DNA from: Paraburkholderia elongata
GTDB taxonomy: Bacteria > Pseudomonadota > Gammaproteobacteria > Burkholderiales > Burkholderiaceae
NCBI RefSeq assembly: GCF_013177735.1
Contig: NZ_WOEZ01000238.1
Coordinates: 1-34,191 of the forward strand
Direction: 5' to 3'
DNA: 34,191 nt
Shown here: piece after piece, positions 8,321 to 15,415 of the stretch
Position numbering within the stretch: position 1 is the stretch's first letter
Layout of the letters: every line of letters begins with the position of its first letter
Notes under the pieces: model-generated
Database searches by the model: none
Seen by the model: only the letters and a program-made list of their open reading frames with translations
Told to the model about the DNA's origin: nothing
Translations under genes and position numbers: made by a program

Positions 8321-9064
8321 ATGGCAGAACGAGTGGTACTGGTAACCGGCGGCATGGGCGGCCTGGGTGAAGCGATCTGCACGAAGATGGCGGACGCGGG
8401 CTATCGCGTCGCTACGACTTATTCGCCCGGCAATAAGAAGGTCAACGACTGGCTGGCGACGATGAAGCAGAAGGGTTACGACATCGTCGCCGTGCCCTGC
8501 GACGTGACTGAATACGACTCCTGCGCCAAGGCGGCCGCCGAGGTTCAGGCCAAGCTTGGACCGATCGATATCCTGGTCAATAACGCCGGCATTACCCGCG
8601 ACATGACCTTCAAGAAGATGGACAAGGTCAACTGGGACGCGGTGCTCCGGACCAATCTGGACAGCTTGTTCAACATGTCGAAGCCGCTCGTCGACGCCAT
8701 GGTCGAGCGCGGCTGGGGGCGGGTGATCAACGTGTCTTCCGTCAATGGCTCCAAGGGTGCGTTCGGGCAGACGAACTACTCCGCGGCCAAGGCCGGCGTG
8801 CATGGTTTCAGCAAGGCGCTCGCTCTGGAAGTGGCGAAGAAGGGTGTCACGGTGAATACCGTGTCTCCTGGCTATATCGGCACCGCGATGGTGACGGCCA
8901 TTCCGAAGGAAGTGCTGGACTCGAAGATCCTGCCGCAAATTCCGGTCGGACGGCTTGGCAAACCGGATGAAGTGGCAGGTTTGATCATCTACCTGGCTTC
9001 CGATGAGGCGGCGTTCGTTACCGGCGCCAACATCGCCATCAACGGTGGGCAGCACATGCAGTAG
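8321..9064 (+). CDS. phaB: Acetoacetyl-CoA reductase (NADPH)
   Basis: 247 residues, a classical short-chain dehydrogenase. TGGMGGLGEAIC (residues 9-20) is the Rossmann nucleotide loop, NNAG is at 87-90, the catalytic triad is Ser140, Tyr153 and Lys157 (VSS...NYSAAK), and SPGYIGTAMV follows. The PhaB subfamily, as against FabG, is shown by the GITRDMTFKKM, RGWGRVINVSSVNGSKGAFGQTNYS and C-terminal INGGQHMQ segments, which closely match known PHB reductases. It reduces acetoacetyl-CoA to (R)-3-hydroxybutyryl-CoA for PHB synthesis. GGAGGAG precedes the ATG. Its usual partner phaA lies about 1.7 kb upstream, separated by alc-allA. Confidence 0.95.
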   Translation: MAERVVLVTGGMGGLGEAICTKMADAGYRVATTYSPGNKKVNDWLATMKQKGYDIVAVPCDVTEYDSCAKAAAEVQAKLGPIDILVNNAGITRDMTFKKMDKVNWDAVLRTNLDSLFNMSKPLVDAMVERGWGRVINVSSVNGSKGAFGQTNYSAAKAGVHGFSKALALEVAKKGVTVNTVSPGYIGTAMVTAIPKEVLDSKILPQIPVGRLGKPDEVAGLIIYLASDEAAFVTGANIAINGGQHMQ

Positions 9065-9120
9065 CAGTGAGATCGGTAAACCCCGGTCTATACAAATCGA
9101 GAATGCAGTCGCACGCCATT

Positions 9121-9162
9121 ATCCAGACACACGCGCACCGGAAAGCGGTGCGCCGGCTGGAT
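9121..9162 (+). other. Two-tier hairpin upstream of phaZ
   Basis: An inner perfect 8-bp stem GCGCACCG/CGGTGCGC with loop GAAAG (9133-9153) is enclosed by an outer stem ATCCAG/CTGGAT (9121-9126 and 9157-9162). No T-run follows, so it is not a standard terminator. It lies in the 186-bp space between phaB and phaZ and could stabilise the phaZ mRNA 5' end or be an operator. No function is established. Confidence 0.55.
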
Positions 9163-9250
9163 CCCTGAGAGGCGATTTCGTGAGCCACGTCACCATGGTC
9201 TGTTGACTGTGGATGGCCGCGCACGGATCGCCTCGACCGCAGGAGGACCT

Positions 9251-10540
9251 ATGCTTTACCAATGGCATGAATTACAGCGTGCGTTTCTGAGCCCGCTGAC
9301 TGCCGGGGCGCAGGCTGCCTCGAACTCGTTCGCGAATCCGGCCAGCCCGCTCGCCTATGTGCCTGGCGCCAATCGGCTGTCGGCCGGCTGCGAGTTGCTG
9401 TACCGGCTCGGCAAGGACTACGAAAAACCTGAATTCAACTTGCGCCAGATCGTCAAGGACGGCCACCACATTCCGATCATCGAACAGACGATTATCGAGA
9501 AGCCGTTCTGCCGCCTGCTGCGCTTCAAGCGTTTCGCCGACGACAGCGGGGCGGTCGCGCAAATGAAAGACGAACCGGTCGTGCTGGTGTGCGCGCCGCT
9601 GTCCGGCCACCACGCCACGCTGTTGCGCGATACGGTGCGCACGTTGCTGCAAGACCACAAGGTCTACCTGACCGACTGGATCGACGCACGCATGGTGCCG
9701 CTCGAAGAAGGCGAGTTTCATCTCGACGATTACATCGCGTACATCCAGGAATTCATCCGCCACATCGGCGCGAAGAATCTGCACGTGATCTCGGTATGCC
9801 AGCCCACCGTCCCGGTGCTCGCCGCCATTTCGCTGATGGCGAGCCGCGGCGAAGACACGCCGCGCACCATGACGATGATGGGTGGCCCGATCGACGCGCG
9901 TAAGAGCCCGACTTCGGTCAATTCGCTCGCCACGCAGCATTCGTTCGAATGGTTCGACAACAACGTGATTCACACGGTGCCGCCAAACTATCCGGGCAGC
10001 GGCCGCAAGGTCTATCCGGGCTTTCTGCAGCACGCCGGCTTCGTCGCGACGAACCCTCAACGGCACGCGGCGTCGCATTGGGATTTCTACCAGAGCCTGC
10101 TGCGCGGCGACGAAGACGACGCGGAAGCACATCGCCGCTTCTACGACGAGTACAACGCCGTGCTCGACATGGCCGCCGAGTACTACCTCGACACGATCCG
10201 CGTGGTGTTCCAGGAATTCCGTCTCGCGGAAGGGACGTGGGACGTCGCCGGCGTTCGCGTGCATCCGCAGGACATCAGGAAGACTGCGCTCTTCACGATC
10301 GAGGGCGAACTCGACGACATCTCGGGCGACGGCCAGACGCGCGCTGCACACGAGTTGTGCAGCGGCATTCCGGAGAAGGACAAGCGTCACTTCACCGCGG
10401 AAAAATGCGGCCACTACGGCATTTTCTCGGGCCGCCGCTGGCGCACGATTGTTTATCCGCAACTGCGCGACTTCATCCTCGAGCACAACCAGGCATCGAG
10501 GCAGAGATCCAGGCACGATGCCGAAACGGTCGAGGCGTAA
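9251..10540 (+). CDS. phaZ: Intracellular PHB depolymerase (PhaZ1 type)
   Basis: 429 residues from an ATG preceded by AGGAGG; a longer frame upstream lacks such a site. The protein starts MLYQWHELQRAFLSPL, with no signal peptide, as expected for the intracellular granule-bound enzyme. The catalytic triad reads Cys183 (ISVCQPTVP), Asp355 (EGELDDISG) and His388 (EKCGHYGIFSGRR), exactly the residues reported for Ralstonia eutropha PhaZ1. Use of Cys, not Ser, as nucleophile is characteristic of this class. It depolymerises native amorphous PHB granules, giving 3-hydroxybutyrate units or crotonyl-CoA by thiolysis and so feeding acetyl-CoA. It lies downstream of phaB and 123 bp before aceB on the same strand, which fits mobilisation of stored C2 units towards malate synthase. 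Confidence 0.95.
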   Translation: MLYQWHELQRAFLSPLTAGAQAASNSFANPASPLAYVPGANRLSAGCELLYRLGKDYEKPEFNLRQIVKDGHHIPIIEQTIIEKPFCRLLRFKRFADDSGAVAQMKDEPVVLVCAPLSGHHATLLRDTVRTLLQDHKVYLTDWIDARMVPLEEGEFHLDDYIAYIQEFIRHIGAKNLHVISVCQPTVPVLAAISLMASRGEDTPRTMTMMGGPIDARKSPTSVNSLATQHSFEWFDNNVIHTVPPNYPGSGRKVYPGFLQHAGFVATNPQRHAASHWDFYQSLLRGDEDDAEAHRRFYDEYNAVLDMAAEYYLDTIRVVFQEFRLAEGTWDVAGVRVHPQDIRKTALFTIEGELDDISGDGQTRAAHELCSGIPEKDKRHFTAEKCGHYGIFSGRRWRTIVYPQLRDFILEHNQASRQRSRHDAETVEA

Positions 10541-10663
10541 GTGAGCCGCGCGCTCCTCCGGGAAACGTGCTGACTGCATGCATCAGGCCTGTGAAGGTAC
10601 GCAAGCCGTGCATCGACACAGTGTCATTCGCATCGTTGTAGCCTGACCGATCAAGGAAAAATC

Positions 10664-12256
10664 ATGGCGACCCCGCTAGCGCTGCCCAAGGGTATGGAAA
10701 TCTCGGCTGAGATCAGGCCGGGCTTCGAAACGATCCTCACGCGCGACGCGCTCGAACTCGTTGCGGAGCTGCATCGGACGTTCGAGCCGCGTCGCCAGGC
10801 GCTGCTGCAGGCGCGCGTCGAGCGCGCGAGGCGGCTCGATGCCGGCCAGCGCCCCGATTTTCTCGCCGAAACGAAGAGCGTGCGCGAAGGCGACTGGAAG
10901 ATCGCGCCACTGCCGCAAGATCTGCAATGCCGCCGCGTGGAAATCACCGGTCCGGTCGAGCGCAAGATGATCATCAACGCGCTGAATTCCGGCGCGGATT
11001 CGTACATGGCGGACTTCGAAGATTCGAACGCGCCGAGCTGGGATAACCAGATCGCCGGCCATATCAATCTGATGGAAGCGGTGCGCCGCACGATTTCGCT
11101 CGAACAGAACGGCAAGTCTTACCAGCTCAACGAAACGCTCGCTACGCTGATCGTGCGTCCACGCGGCTGGCACCTCGACGAGAAGCACGTGTTGGTCGAT
11201 AGTCAACGGGTGTCGGGTGGCATTTTCGATTTCGCGCTGTTCCTGTTCCATAACGCGAAAGAACAGCTGGCCCGCGGCACGGCCCCGTACTTCTATCTGC
11301 CGAAGATGGAAAGTCATCTCGAAGCGCGTTTGTGGAACGACATCTTCGTCGCCGCGCAGGAAGCGGTCGGCGTTCCGCGCGGCACGATTCGCGCGACCGT
11401 GCTGATCGAAACGATTCTTGCCGCGTTCGAAATGGACGAGATCCTGTACGAACTGCGTGAACACAGCTCGGGTCTGAACGCCGGCCGTTGGGACTACATC
11501 TTCTCGGAGATCAAGAAGTTCAAGAACGACCGCGACTTCTGTCTCGCCGACCGCTCGCAGATCACGATGACCTCGCCGTTCATGCGTGCGTACGCGCTGC
11601 TGTTGTTGAAGACCTGCCATCGCCGCAACGCACCGGCGATCGGCGGCATGAGCGCACTGATTCCAATCAGGAACGATCCGGCGGCCAACGACCGCGCAAT
11701 GGTAGGCGTGCGCTCGGGCAAGGCACGCGATGCGAGCGACGGTTACGACGGCGGCTGGGTCGCGCATCCGGGCCTCGTGCCGATCGCGATGAAGGAGTTC
11801 GTGAACGTACTCGGCGACAAACCGAACCAGATCGGCAAGCAGCGCGACGATGTGCAGGTCACCGCGAAGGATCTACTCGATTTCCGTCCCCAAGCACCGA
11901 TCACCGAAGCGGGCTTGCGCAACAACATCAACGTCGGGATTCACTACCTGGGTGCGTGGTTGACCGGCAATGGCTGTGTACCGATTCACAACCTGATGGA
12001 GGACGCGGCCACCGCGGAAATCTCGCGCTCGCAGGTGTGGCAGTGGATCCGCTCGCCGAAGGGCGCGCTCGACGACGGCCGCAAGGTCACGGTAGAACTG
12101 GTGCGCGATCTGACGAAGCAGGAACTCGACAACGTGAAGAAGGCAGTTGGCGGCGATACGAAGCCGTATGAACCCGCCGCGCAGATCTTCGAAGCAATGT
12201 CGACATCGGAACAGTTCACCGACTTCCTGACGCTGCCGCTCTACGAGGAGTTCTGA
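10664..12256 (+). CDS. aceB: Malate synthase A
   Basis: 530 residues, normal for the A isoform. It condenses glyoxylate with acetyl-CoA to malate in the glyoxylate shunt. Conserved features include MADFEDSNAPSWDN (metal-binding acidic region), the LIVRPRGWHLDEKH segment with the active-site Arg, FYLPKMESHLEARLWN, GTIRATVLIET, RWDYIFSEIKK, and the C-terminal signature CVPIHNLMEDAATAEISRSQVWQW with the catalytic Asp. The ATG follows AAGGAAA. A convergent IclR-family regulator begins its 3' end only 27 bp downstream, with no obvious terminator between them. Glyoxylate could come from isocitrate lyase (not in the window) or from the AllA enzymes present in two copies here. Confidence 0.96.
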   Translation: MATPLALPKGMEISAEIRPGFETILTRDALELVAELHRTFEPRRQALLQARVERARRLDAGQRPDFLAETKSVREGDWKIAPLPQDLQCRRVEITGPVERKMIINALNSGADSYMADFEDSNAPSWDNQIAGHINLMEAVRRTISLEQNGKSYQLNETLATLIVRPRGWHLDEKHVLVDSQRVSGGIFDFALFLFHNAKEQLARGTAPYFYLPKMESHLEARLWNDIFVAAQEAVGVPRGTIRATVLIETILAAFEMDEILYELREHSSGLNAGRWDYIFSEIKKFKNDRDFCLADRSQITMTSPFMRAYALLLLKTCHRRNAPAIGGMSALIPIRNDPAANDRAMVGVRSGKARDASDGYDGGWVAHPGLVPIAMKEFVNVLGDKPNQIGKQRDDVQVTAKDLLDFRPQAPITEAGLRNNINVGIHYLGAWLTGNGCVPIHNLMEDAATAEISRSQVWQWIRSPKGALDDGRKVTVELVRDLTKQELDNVKKAVGGDTKPYEPAAQIFEAMSTSEQFTDFLTLPLYEEF

Positions 12257-12283
12257 CAAAGCGCATGCGTGAAGACGGTGCTC

Positions 12284-13717
12284 TCAGGAAAACATCGAAC
12301 GCGTGTAAGACAGCAAGCGAGGCACGATTTCCTCTTCCAGACGCGCCACTGTCCAGTCCCGCTTCGGCGCGGACACCACCATGGCGCCGAGCACCTGGCC
12401 GTCGGCTTCGACGATCGGCGCGGCGACGTTGACTTCGAACATGATCGATTGCTGGTCGGTGAACGCATAGCCCTTTTCGCGCGCGGCGACGATGGCCCGT
12501 TGGAGCGTGTCTTTGTCGGTAATCGTGAACGGCGTGATCGGCTTGGGCGTGTTGTTCGCGGGGACGGCGTCGAGCCGCTCATCGTCCAGCGTCGAAAGAA
12601 TCGCGAGGCCGCCCGAAGTACTGAGTGCGGGCAGCCGTCGGCCGACGAACGCAGTGTGGTAGTCGGCGTGCGGATGGCTTTGTACGTGCAGCAAGTGAAC
12701 GATGTCGTTGTCCGCCAGTATGCAAAACGAACAACGCAGCCCGCAGTGGTCACGCAACTGCACCAGACGTGGCCAGATCGTCTTGATGATGCGGTTGCTC
12801 ATCTGGAAGTTGAGCAGCATGTCGAGCGTCTTCACGGTCAGCCGGAAGGTCTTGTGCAGCGCATCCTTCTCGACATAGCCGCACGCCATCAGCGTGTCGA
12901 CGATGCGCTGGACGGTCGCGACAGGGAGTCCGGTCAAACGGTGCAGGGCGGTCAGCGTGGGTACCGAGTTGGCGGGCGTGAACGCTTCGAGCACCCGGAA
13001 GCCGCGCGCGGCCGACGCGATGAACAACGGATCGTCTTCGTCTTCTTCGGGGGCCGCCGACGCGTCCTTGCCTTCGGCCGGGCGCGATACCGCGCGCGAC
13101 CACGTCTGGATTCTGAGGTTGGAGAGAGCGCGCGCGGTGGCCAGCACGGGTTGCACAAACTGGCTGACCAGATCGTCTTCGTTCACTTCGCCAAGCCATC
13201 CGGATACCGATACAGCGGCAAGACACTCGCCATCCGCGTCGAGCACGGCGGCGCTGATCGTCGTTTCGTCATTGACGGTGCTGCCGGCTTCGAGGACATA
13301 CCCCCGCGCGGCTGTGTCCGCCAACGCGCGTTCGCAGGCGGCCTGCTCAGCGGGCGTCAGGACCGGATCGGAAGCCTCTGCCAACTCCGCGATCCGCTCA
13401 GCCAGGACCTCGGCAGGAAGGTGCGACAGCATCGCGCGTCCGGGGGCGGAGGCGAGCGCCGGTAAGCGTTCGCCGATCGGCGCCATGGCGCGCGAATCGG
13501 CGGCGGAAGGCACGCGCGCGATGTTGACGACGTCCGCTCCCTGCATCACCCACAGATCCGCGCGCAGATGCGTGCGTGCGCTCAGATCGACCAGCTCGGG
13601 CATGGCCAGATCGATCAGATGATTCGTGCTGATGAAGGTGTGCGCGATGCACGCGCTCCGGTATGTCAACGACAGCGCCAACGACACCTCATCGCGGTGC
13701 AGGTACCCGCAGCGCAC
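12284..13717 (-). CDS. Tandem IclR-type regulator lacking its first HTH
   Basis: 477 residues from a GTG. The C-terminal half (from about residue 229) is a complete IclR protein: winged HTH FIASAARGFRVLEAF...LHRLTGLPVATVQRIVDTLMACGYV, then the effector domain. The N-terminal half is a second IclR effector domain joined by an acidic linker (APEEDEDD). It starts abruptly inside what should be the end of another HTH: the frame before the GTG reads SHTLV then RCGYLHRDEVSLAL, matching DTLMACGYVEKD of the second HTH, but two stop codons interrupt the frame at 13733-13738. The first HTH is therefore missing. IclR proteins often control aromatic-acid or glyoxylate genes, and convergent aceB is a possible but unproven target. 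The protein may still bind DNA through the remaining HTH. The true start is uncertain; an ATG near 13604 is an alternative. Confidence 0.85.
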   Translation of the reverse strand: MRCGYLHRDEVSLALSLTYRSACIAHTFISTNHLIDLAMPELVDLSARTHLRADLWVMQGADVVNIARVPSAADSRAMAPIGERLPALASAPGRAMLSHLPAEVLAERIAELAEASDPVLTPAEQAACERALADTAARGYVLEAGSTVNDETTISAAVLDADGECLAAVSVSGWLGEVNEDDLVSQFVQPVLATARALSNLRIQTWSRAVSRPAEGKDASAAPEEDEDDPLFIASAARGFRVLEAFTPANSVPTLTALHRLTGLPVATVQRIVDTLMACGYVEKDALHKTFRLTVKTLDMLLNFQMSNRIIKTIWPRLVQLRDHCGLRCSFCILADNDIVHLLHVQSHPHADYHTAFVGRRLPALSTSGGLAILSTLDDERLDAVPANNTPKPITPFTITDKDTLQRAIVAAREKGYAFTDQQSIMFEVNVAAPIVEADGQVLGAMVVSAPKRDWTVARLEEEIVPRLLSYTRSMFS

Positions 13718-13973
13718 AAGGGTATGCGACTGTCATCAGCCAGCGGAACAACCTGGCGGTAGAACAGACGGTGGGCCGTGAGGCACGAATTGAGACTTCC
13801 TCGTCGTTGAGCATGACTTTTAAAAGCTTGCCTAGAACGTCCAGACATCCCGCCTGTTGGCGCCTTTGAGCGGTTCATAATTGTTTGAAAAGGACACTTT
13901 GGATGATCTTTTTTTCGATTTGTTAAACCAATGGATATTGGAGGCAGTTTGCAGAAGGTGTATTTTGAACACC

Positions 13974-14795
13974 ATGAGTGATCAAAATTTCAGAAAACTA
14001 AACCGCTTGCTGACAGAGCTTGGCGATACCACCTTGGTTTCCAGCCGCTGGCTGCGGGCGCATGGCTATTCAAATAGCCTCGTAGCGCGCTACGTGGCCA
14101 GCGGCTGGCTGGTGTCGCCGGCGCGCGGCGTTTATATGAGGAAGGGCGGCCGCCTGCAATGGGAGGGCGTGGTCCGCAGCCTTCAGGTCCGCGAGGTGCT
14201 GTCGCTGCATGTCGGCGGGCGCTTTGCGCTCGCCGTGCAGGGGCATGAGCATTACCTGCGCTTGGGCGAAGCCGGCACGGTCACGCTCTATGGACCAGAC
14301 CGGTTGCCGGGCTGGGTGAGCAAGCTGCCGTTGAAGGAGCGTTTCGAGTTTGATGGCAAAGGGCCTCTCGACCTGCCTGCGCTTCGCTTCACGCCCGATT
14401 TGCCGGGGAGCGCGTTGCTCGATCAGGGACTGGCATGGCACGACGCAGGCCTCGGCACGGACGCTTTGGTTTGCTCCACGCCGGAGCGGGCCATGCTGGA
14501 GTTGTGCGATGGCGTGGCGGATGCGTCCTTGGTTTATGAGGCCGATGCGTTGATGCAAGCCATGACCACGCTCCGGCCGCAGCGAGTCGGCATGCTGCTG
14601 CGCCATTGCCGCAGCATCAAGGCCAAGCGTCTGTTCCTGGCCTTGGCCGAACGCCATCGACACGCCTGGCTGGCGCACGTGCCGCTCGATGGCGTCGATC
14701 TGGGCCGGGGCAAGCGCGCGCTGGTGCCCGGCGGACGCCTGCATCCGACCTACCAGATCACCTTGCCTGGAGACCTGGATGAGCACTTGGGATAA
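13974..14795 (+). CDS. AbiEi-type antitoxin (type IV TA transcriptional regulator)
   Basis: 273 residues from the ATG in ACACCATG; the frame extends 31 codons further up through unusually AT-rich sequence. The N-terminal winged HTH (LVSSRWLRAHGYSNSLVARYVASGWLVSPARGVYMRKGG) is the AbiEi antitoxin domain. The body shows FALAVQGHEHYLRLG, GSALLDQGLAWHDAG and STPERAMLELCDG, typical of AbiEi C-terminal regions. In intact systems AbiEi represses its operon and neutralises the nucleotidyltransferase toxin AbiEii, giving abortive infection against phage. The next gene overlaps it by 17 bp, as usual, but is truncated, so this antitoxin has no complete partner here. The AT-rich leader (13866-13960) and broken neighbours on both sides suggest acquired DNA. 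Confidence 0.85.
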   Translation: MSDQNFRKLNRLLTELGDTTLVSSRWLRAHGYSNSLVARYVASGWLVSPARGVYMRKGGRLQWEGVVRSLQVREVLSLHVGGRFALAVQGHEHYLRLGEAGTVTLYGPDRLPGWVSKLPLKERFEFDGKGPLDLPALRFTPDLPGSALLDQGLAWHDAGLGTDALVCSTPERAMLELCDGVADASLVYEADALMQAMTTLRPQRVGMLLRHCRSIKAKRLFLALAERHRHAWLAHVPLDGVDLGRGKRALVPGGRLHPTYQITLPGDLDEHLG

Positions 14796-15042
14796 GCGTT
14801 ACACCGATCGGGTGCAGTTGCTGGTCGAGATATTGCCGGTGCTGGCGCGGGAGCCGCGTTTCGCGCTCAAGGGCGGCACGGCGATCAACCTGTTCGAGCA
14901 CGACCTCCCACGGTTGTCGGTAGACATCGACCTCGCTTGGCTGCCGGTGCACGACTTCGCCGAGGACGCGGTCTTGATCGCGGCGGCACTGGAGCAACTG
15001 GCCGATGTGCTTCGTGCCCGTCCGCTGCAACTGCAGGTGTAG
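14779..15042 (+). pseudogene. AbiEii nucleotidyltransferase toxin, truncated
   Basis: Only 87 residues remain, starting MSTWDKRYTDRVQLLVEILP and running through FALKGGTAINLFEHDLPRLSVDIDLAW, which are the GG/S and D-x-D nucleotidyltransferase motifs of AbiEii. Complete AbiEii proteins are about 290-300 residues, so about 70% of the protein, including the third catalytic acidic residue and the helical C-terminal domain, is absent. After LQV the frame stops (TAG, 15040-15042), and I find no continuing AbiEii sequence in the other frames of 15043-15217. The catalytic loop is present but the fold cannot be complete, so toxicity is very unlikely. The start lies inside the antitoxin gene, consistent with translational coupling in the original pair. 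Confidence 0.85.
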
Positions 15043-15217
15043 GAAGAGGCACTGGAGCGGATCGCGGGGTGGGTTGGGTGAGATGCAGGGATATCCGGCG
15101 TCAGCGTTGTTTCGCACGGGCTGGTGCTTGCGGTGCCTGACGTTGGGACCAAAAGCCTAGGGGCAATTGGCTGCCTCGGCCAGTACTTCCAGCGTCTTTA
15201 ACAACTCCACGTTGTCA
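15043..15217. other. Non-coding junction after the AbiEii fragment
   Basis: Together with 15218-15407 this forms a 365-bp stretch without a convincing gene. No transposase, integrase, terminal inverted repeat or tRNA remnant is visible. A very short left-facing frame (NDNVELLKTLEVLAEAANC) starts near the SOS box and ends after about 20 codons; it may be a gene remnant or chance. The right part holds the SOS promoter and a G-rich/C-rich stem near 15291-15313. Confidence 0.4.
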
Positions 15218-15245
15218 TTGATACTGTATGAATGTACAGTATTGC
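15218..15245 (+). promoter_or_regulatory. recA-like SOS promoter with LexA box
   Basis: TACTGTATGAATGTACAGTA at 15222-15241 fits the LexA box CTGT-N8-ACAG perfectly and differs little from the ideal palindrome. It sits in a recognisable promoter frame: TTGATA (15218-15223) as -35, 16 bp, then TATTGC (15240-15245) as a weak -10. The arrangement closely resembles the E. coli recA promoter, which has TTGATACTGTATGA at its left end. The -35/-10 order points rightwards, towards the 2H phosphoesterase at 15408, giving an untranslated leader of roughly 130-155 nt. LexA repression is inferred from the match. Confidence 0.75.
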
Positions 15246-15379
15246 GCGTGGGCGACCAGCGAGTGCAAGTTTATTGGACGGAAACGGGGTGAGGGGGCGT
15301 GCTGAACCTCGCCCCACTACGTTGTGAAAATTTTCAGATGCGCGGGCAAGCCCGCATCGATGAGAGGAGATTCTTCTAA

Positions 15380-15415
15380 ATGTCTGCGTCACCCATTCAG
15401 GCGCGCCATGCCTGA
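15380..15415 (+). CDS. Possible 11-codon leader peptide ahead of the 2H phosphoesterase
   Basis: ATG at 15380 is preceded by GAGAGGAGA (15362-15370) at good distance and encodes MSASPIQARHA followed by TGA at 15413-15415. The phosphoesterase ATG (15408) lies inside its last codons in another frame and has no Shine-Dalgarno sequence of its own. This looks like translational coupling through a short upstream frame. It could instead simply be chance near a ribosome site used by an alternative upstream start at 15360. No known function. Confidence 0.35.
   Translation: MSASPIQARHA

Noticed and set aside
9272..10579. Long minus-strand frame across phaZ
   Set aside because: Antisense to a PHB depolymerase with complete catalytic triad; Arg/His/Val-rich low-information product.
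12269..13465. 398-codon plus-strand frame opposite the IclR gene
   Set aside because: The minus-strand product has two recognisable IclR sensor domains and an HTH; the plus product is Arg-rich and unrelated to any family.
13733..13880. Transposase or integrase remnant beside the truncated iclR
   Set aside because: All three minus frames and the plus frames were read; no transposase or integrase motif or terminal inverted repeat could be recognised.
15160..15241. Left-facing SOS-controlled gene from the LexA box
   Set aside because: The frame stops after about 20 codons and the promoter hexamers favour rightward transcription.
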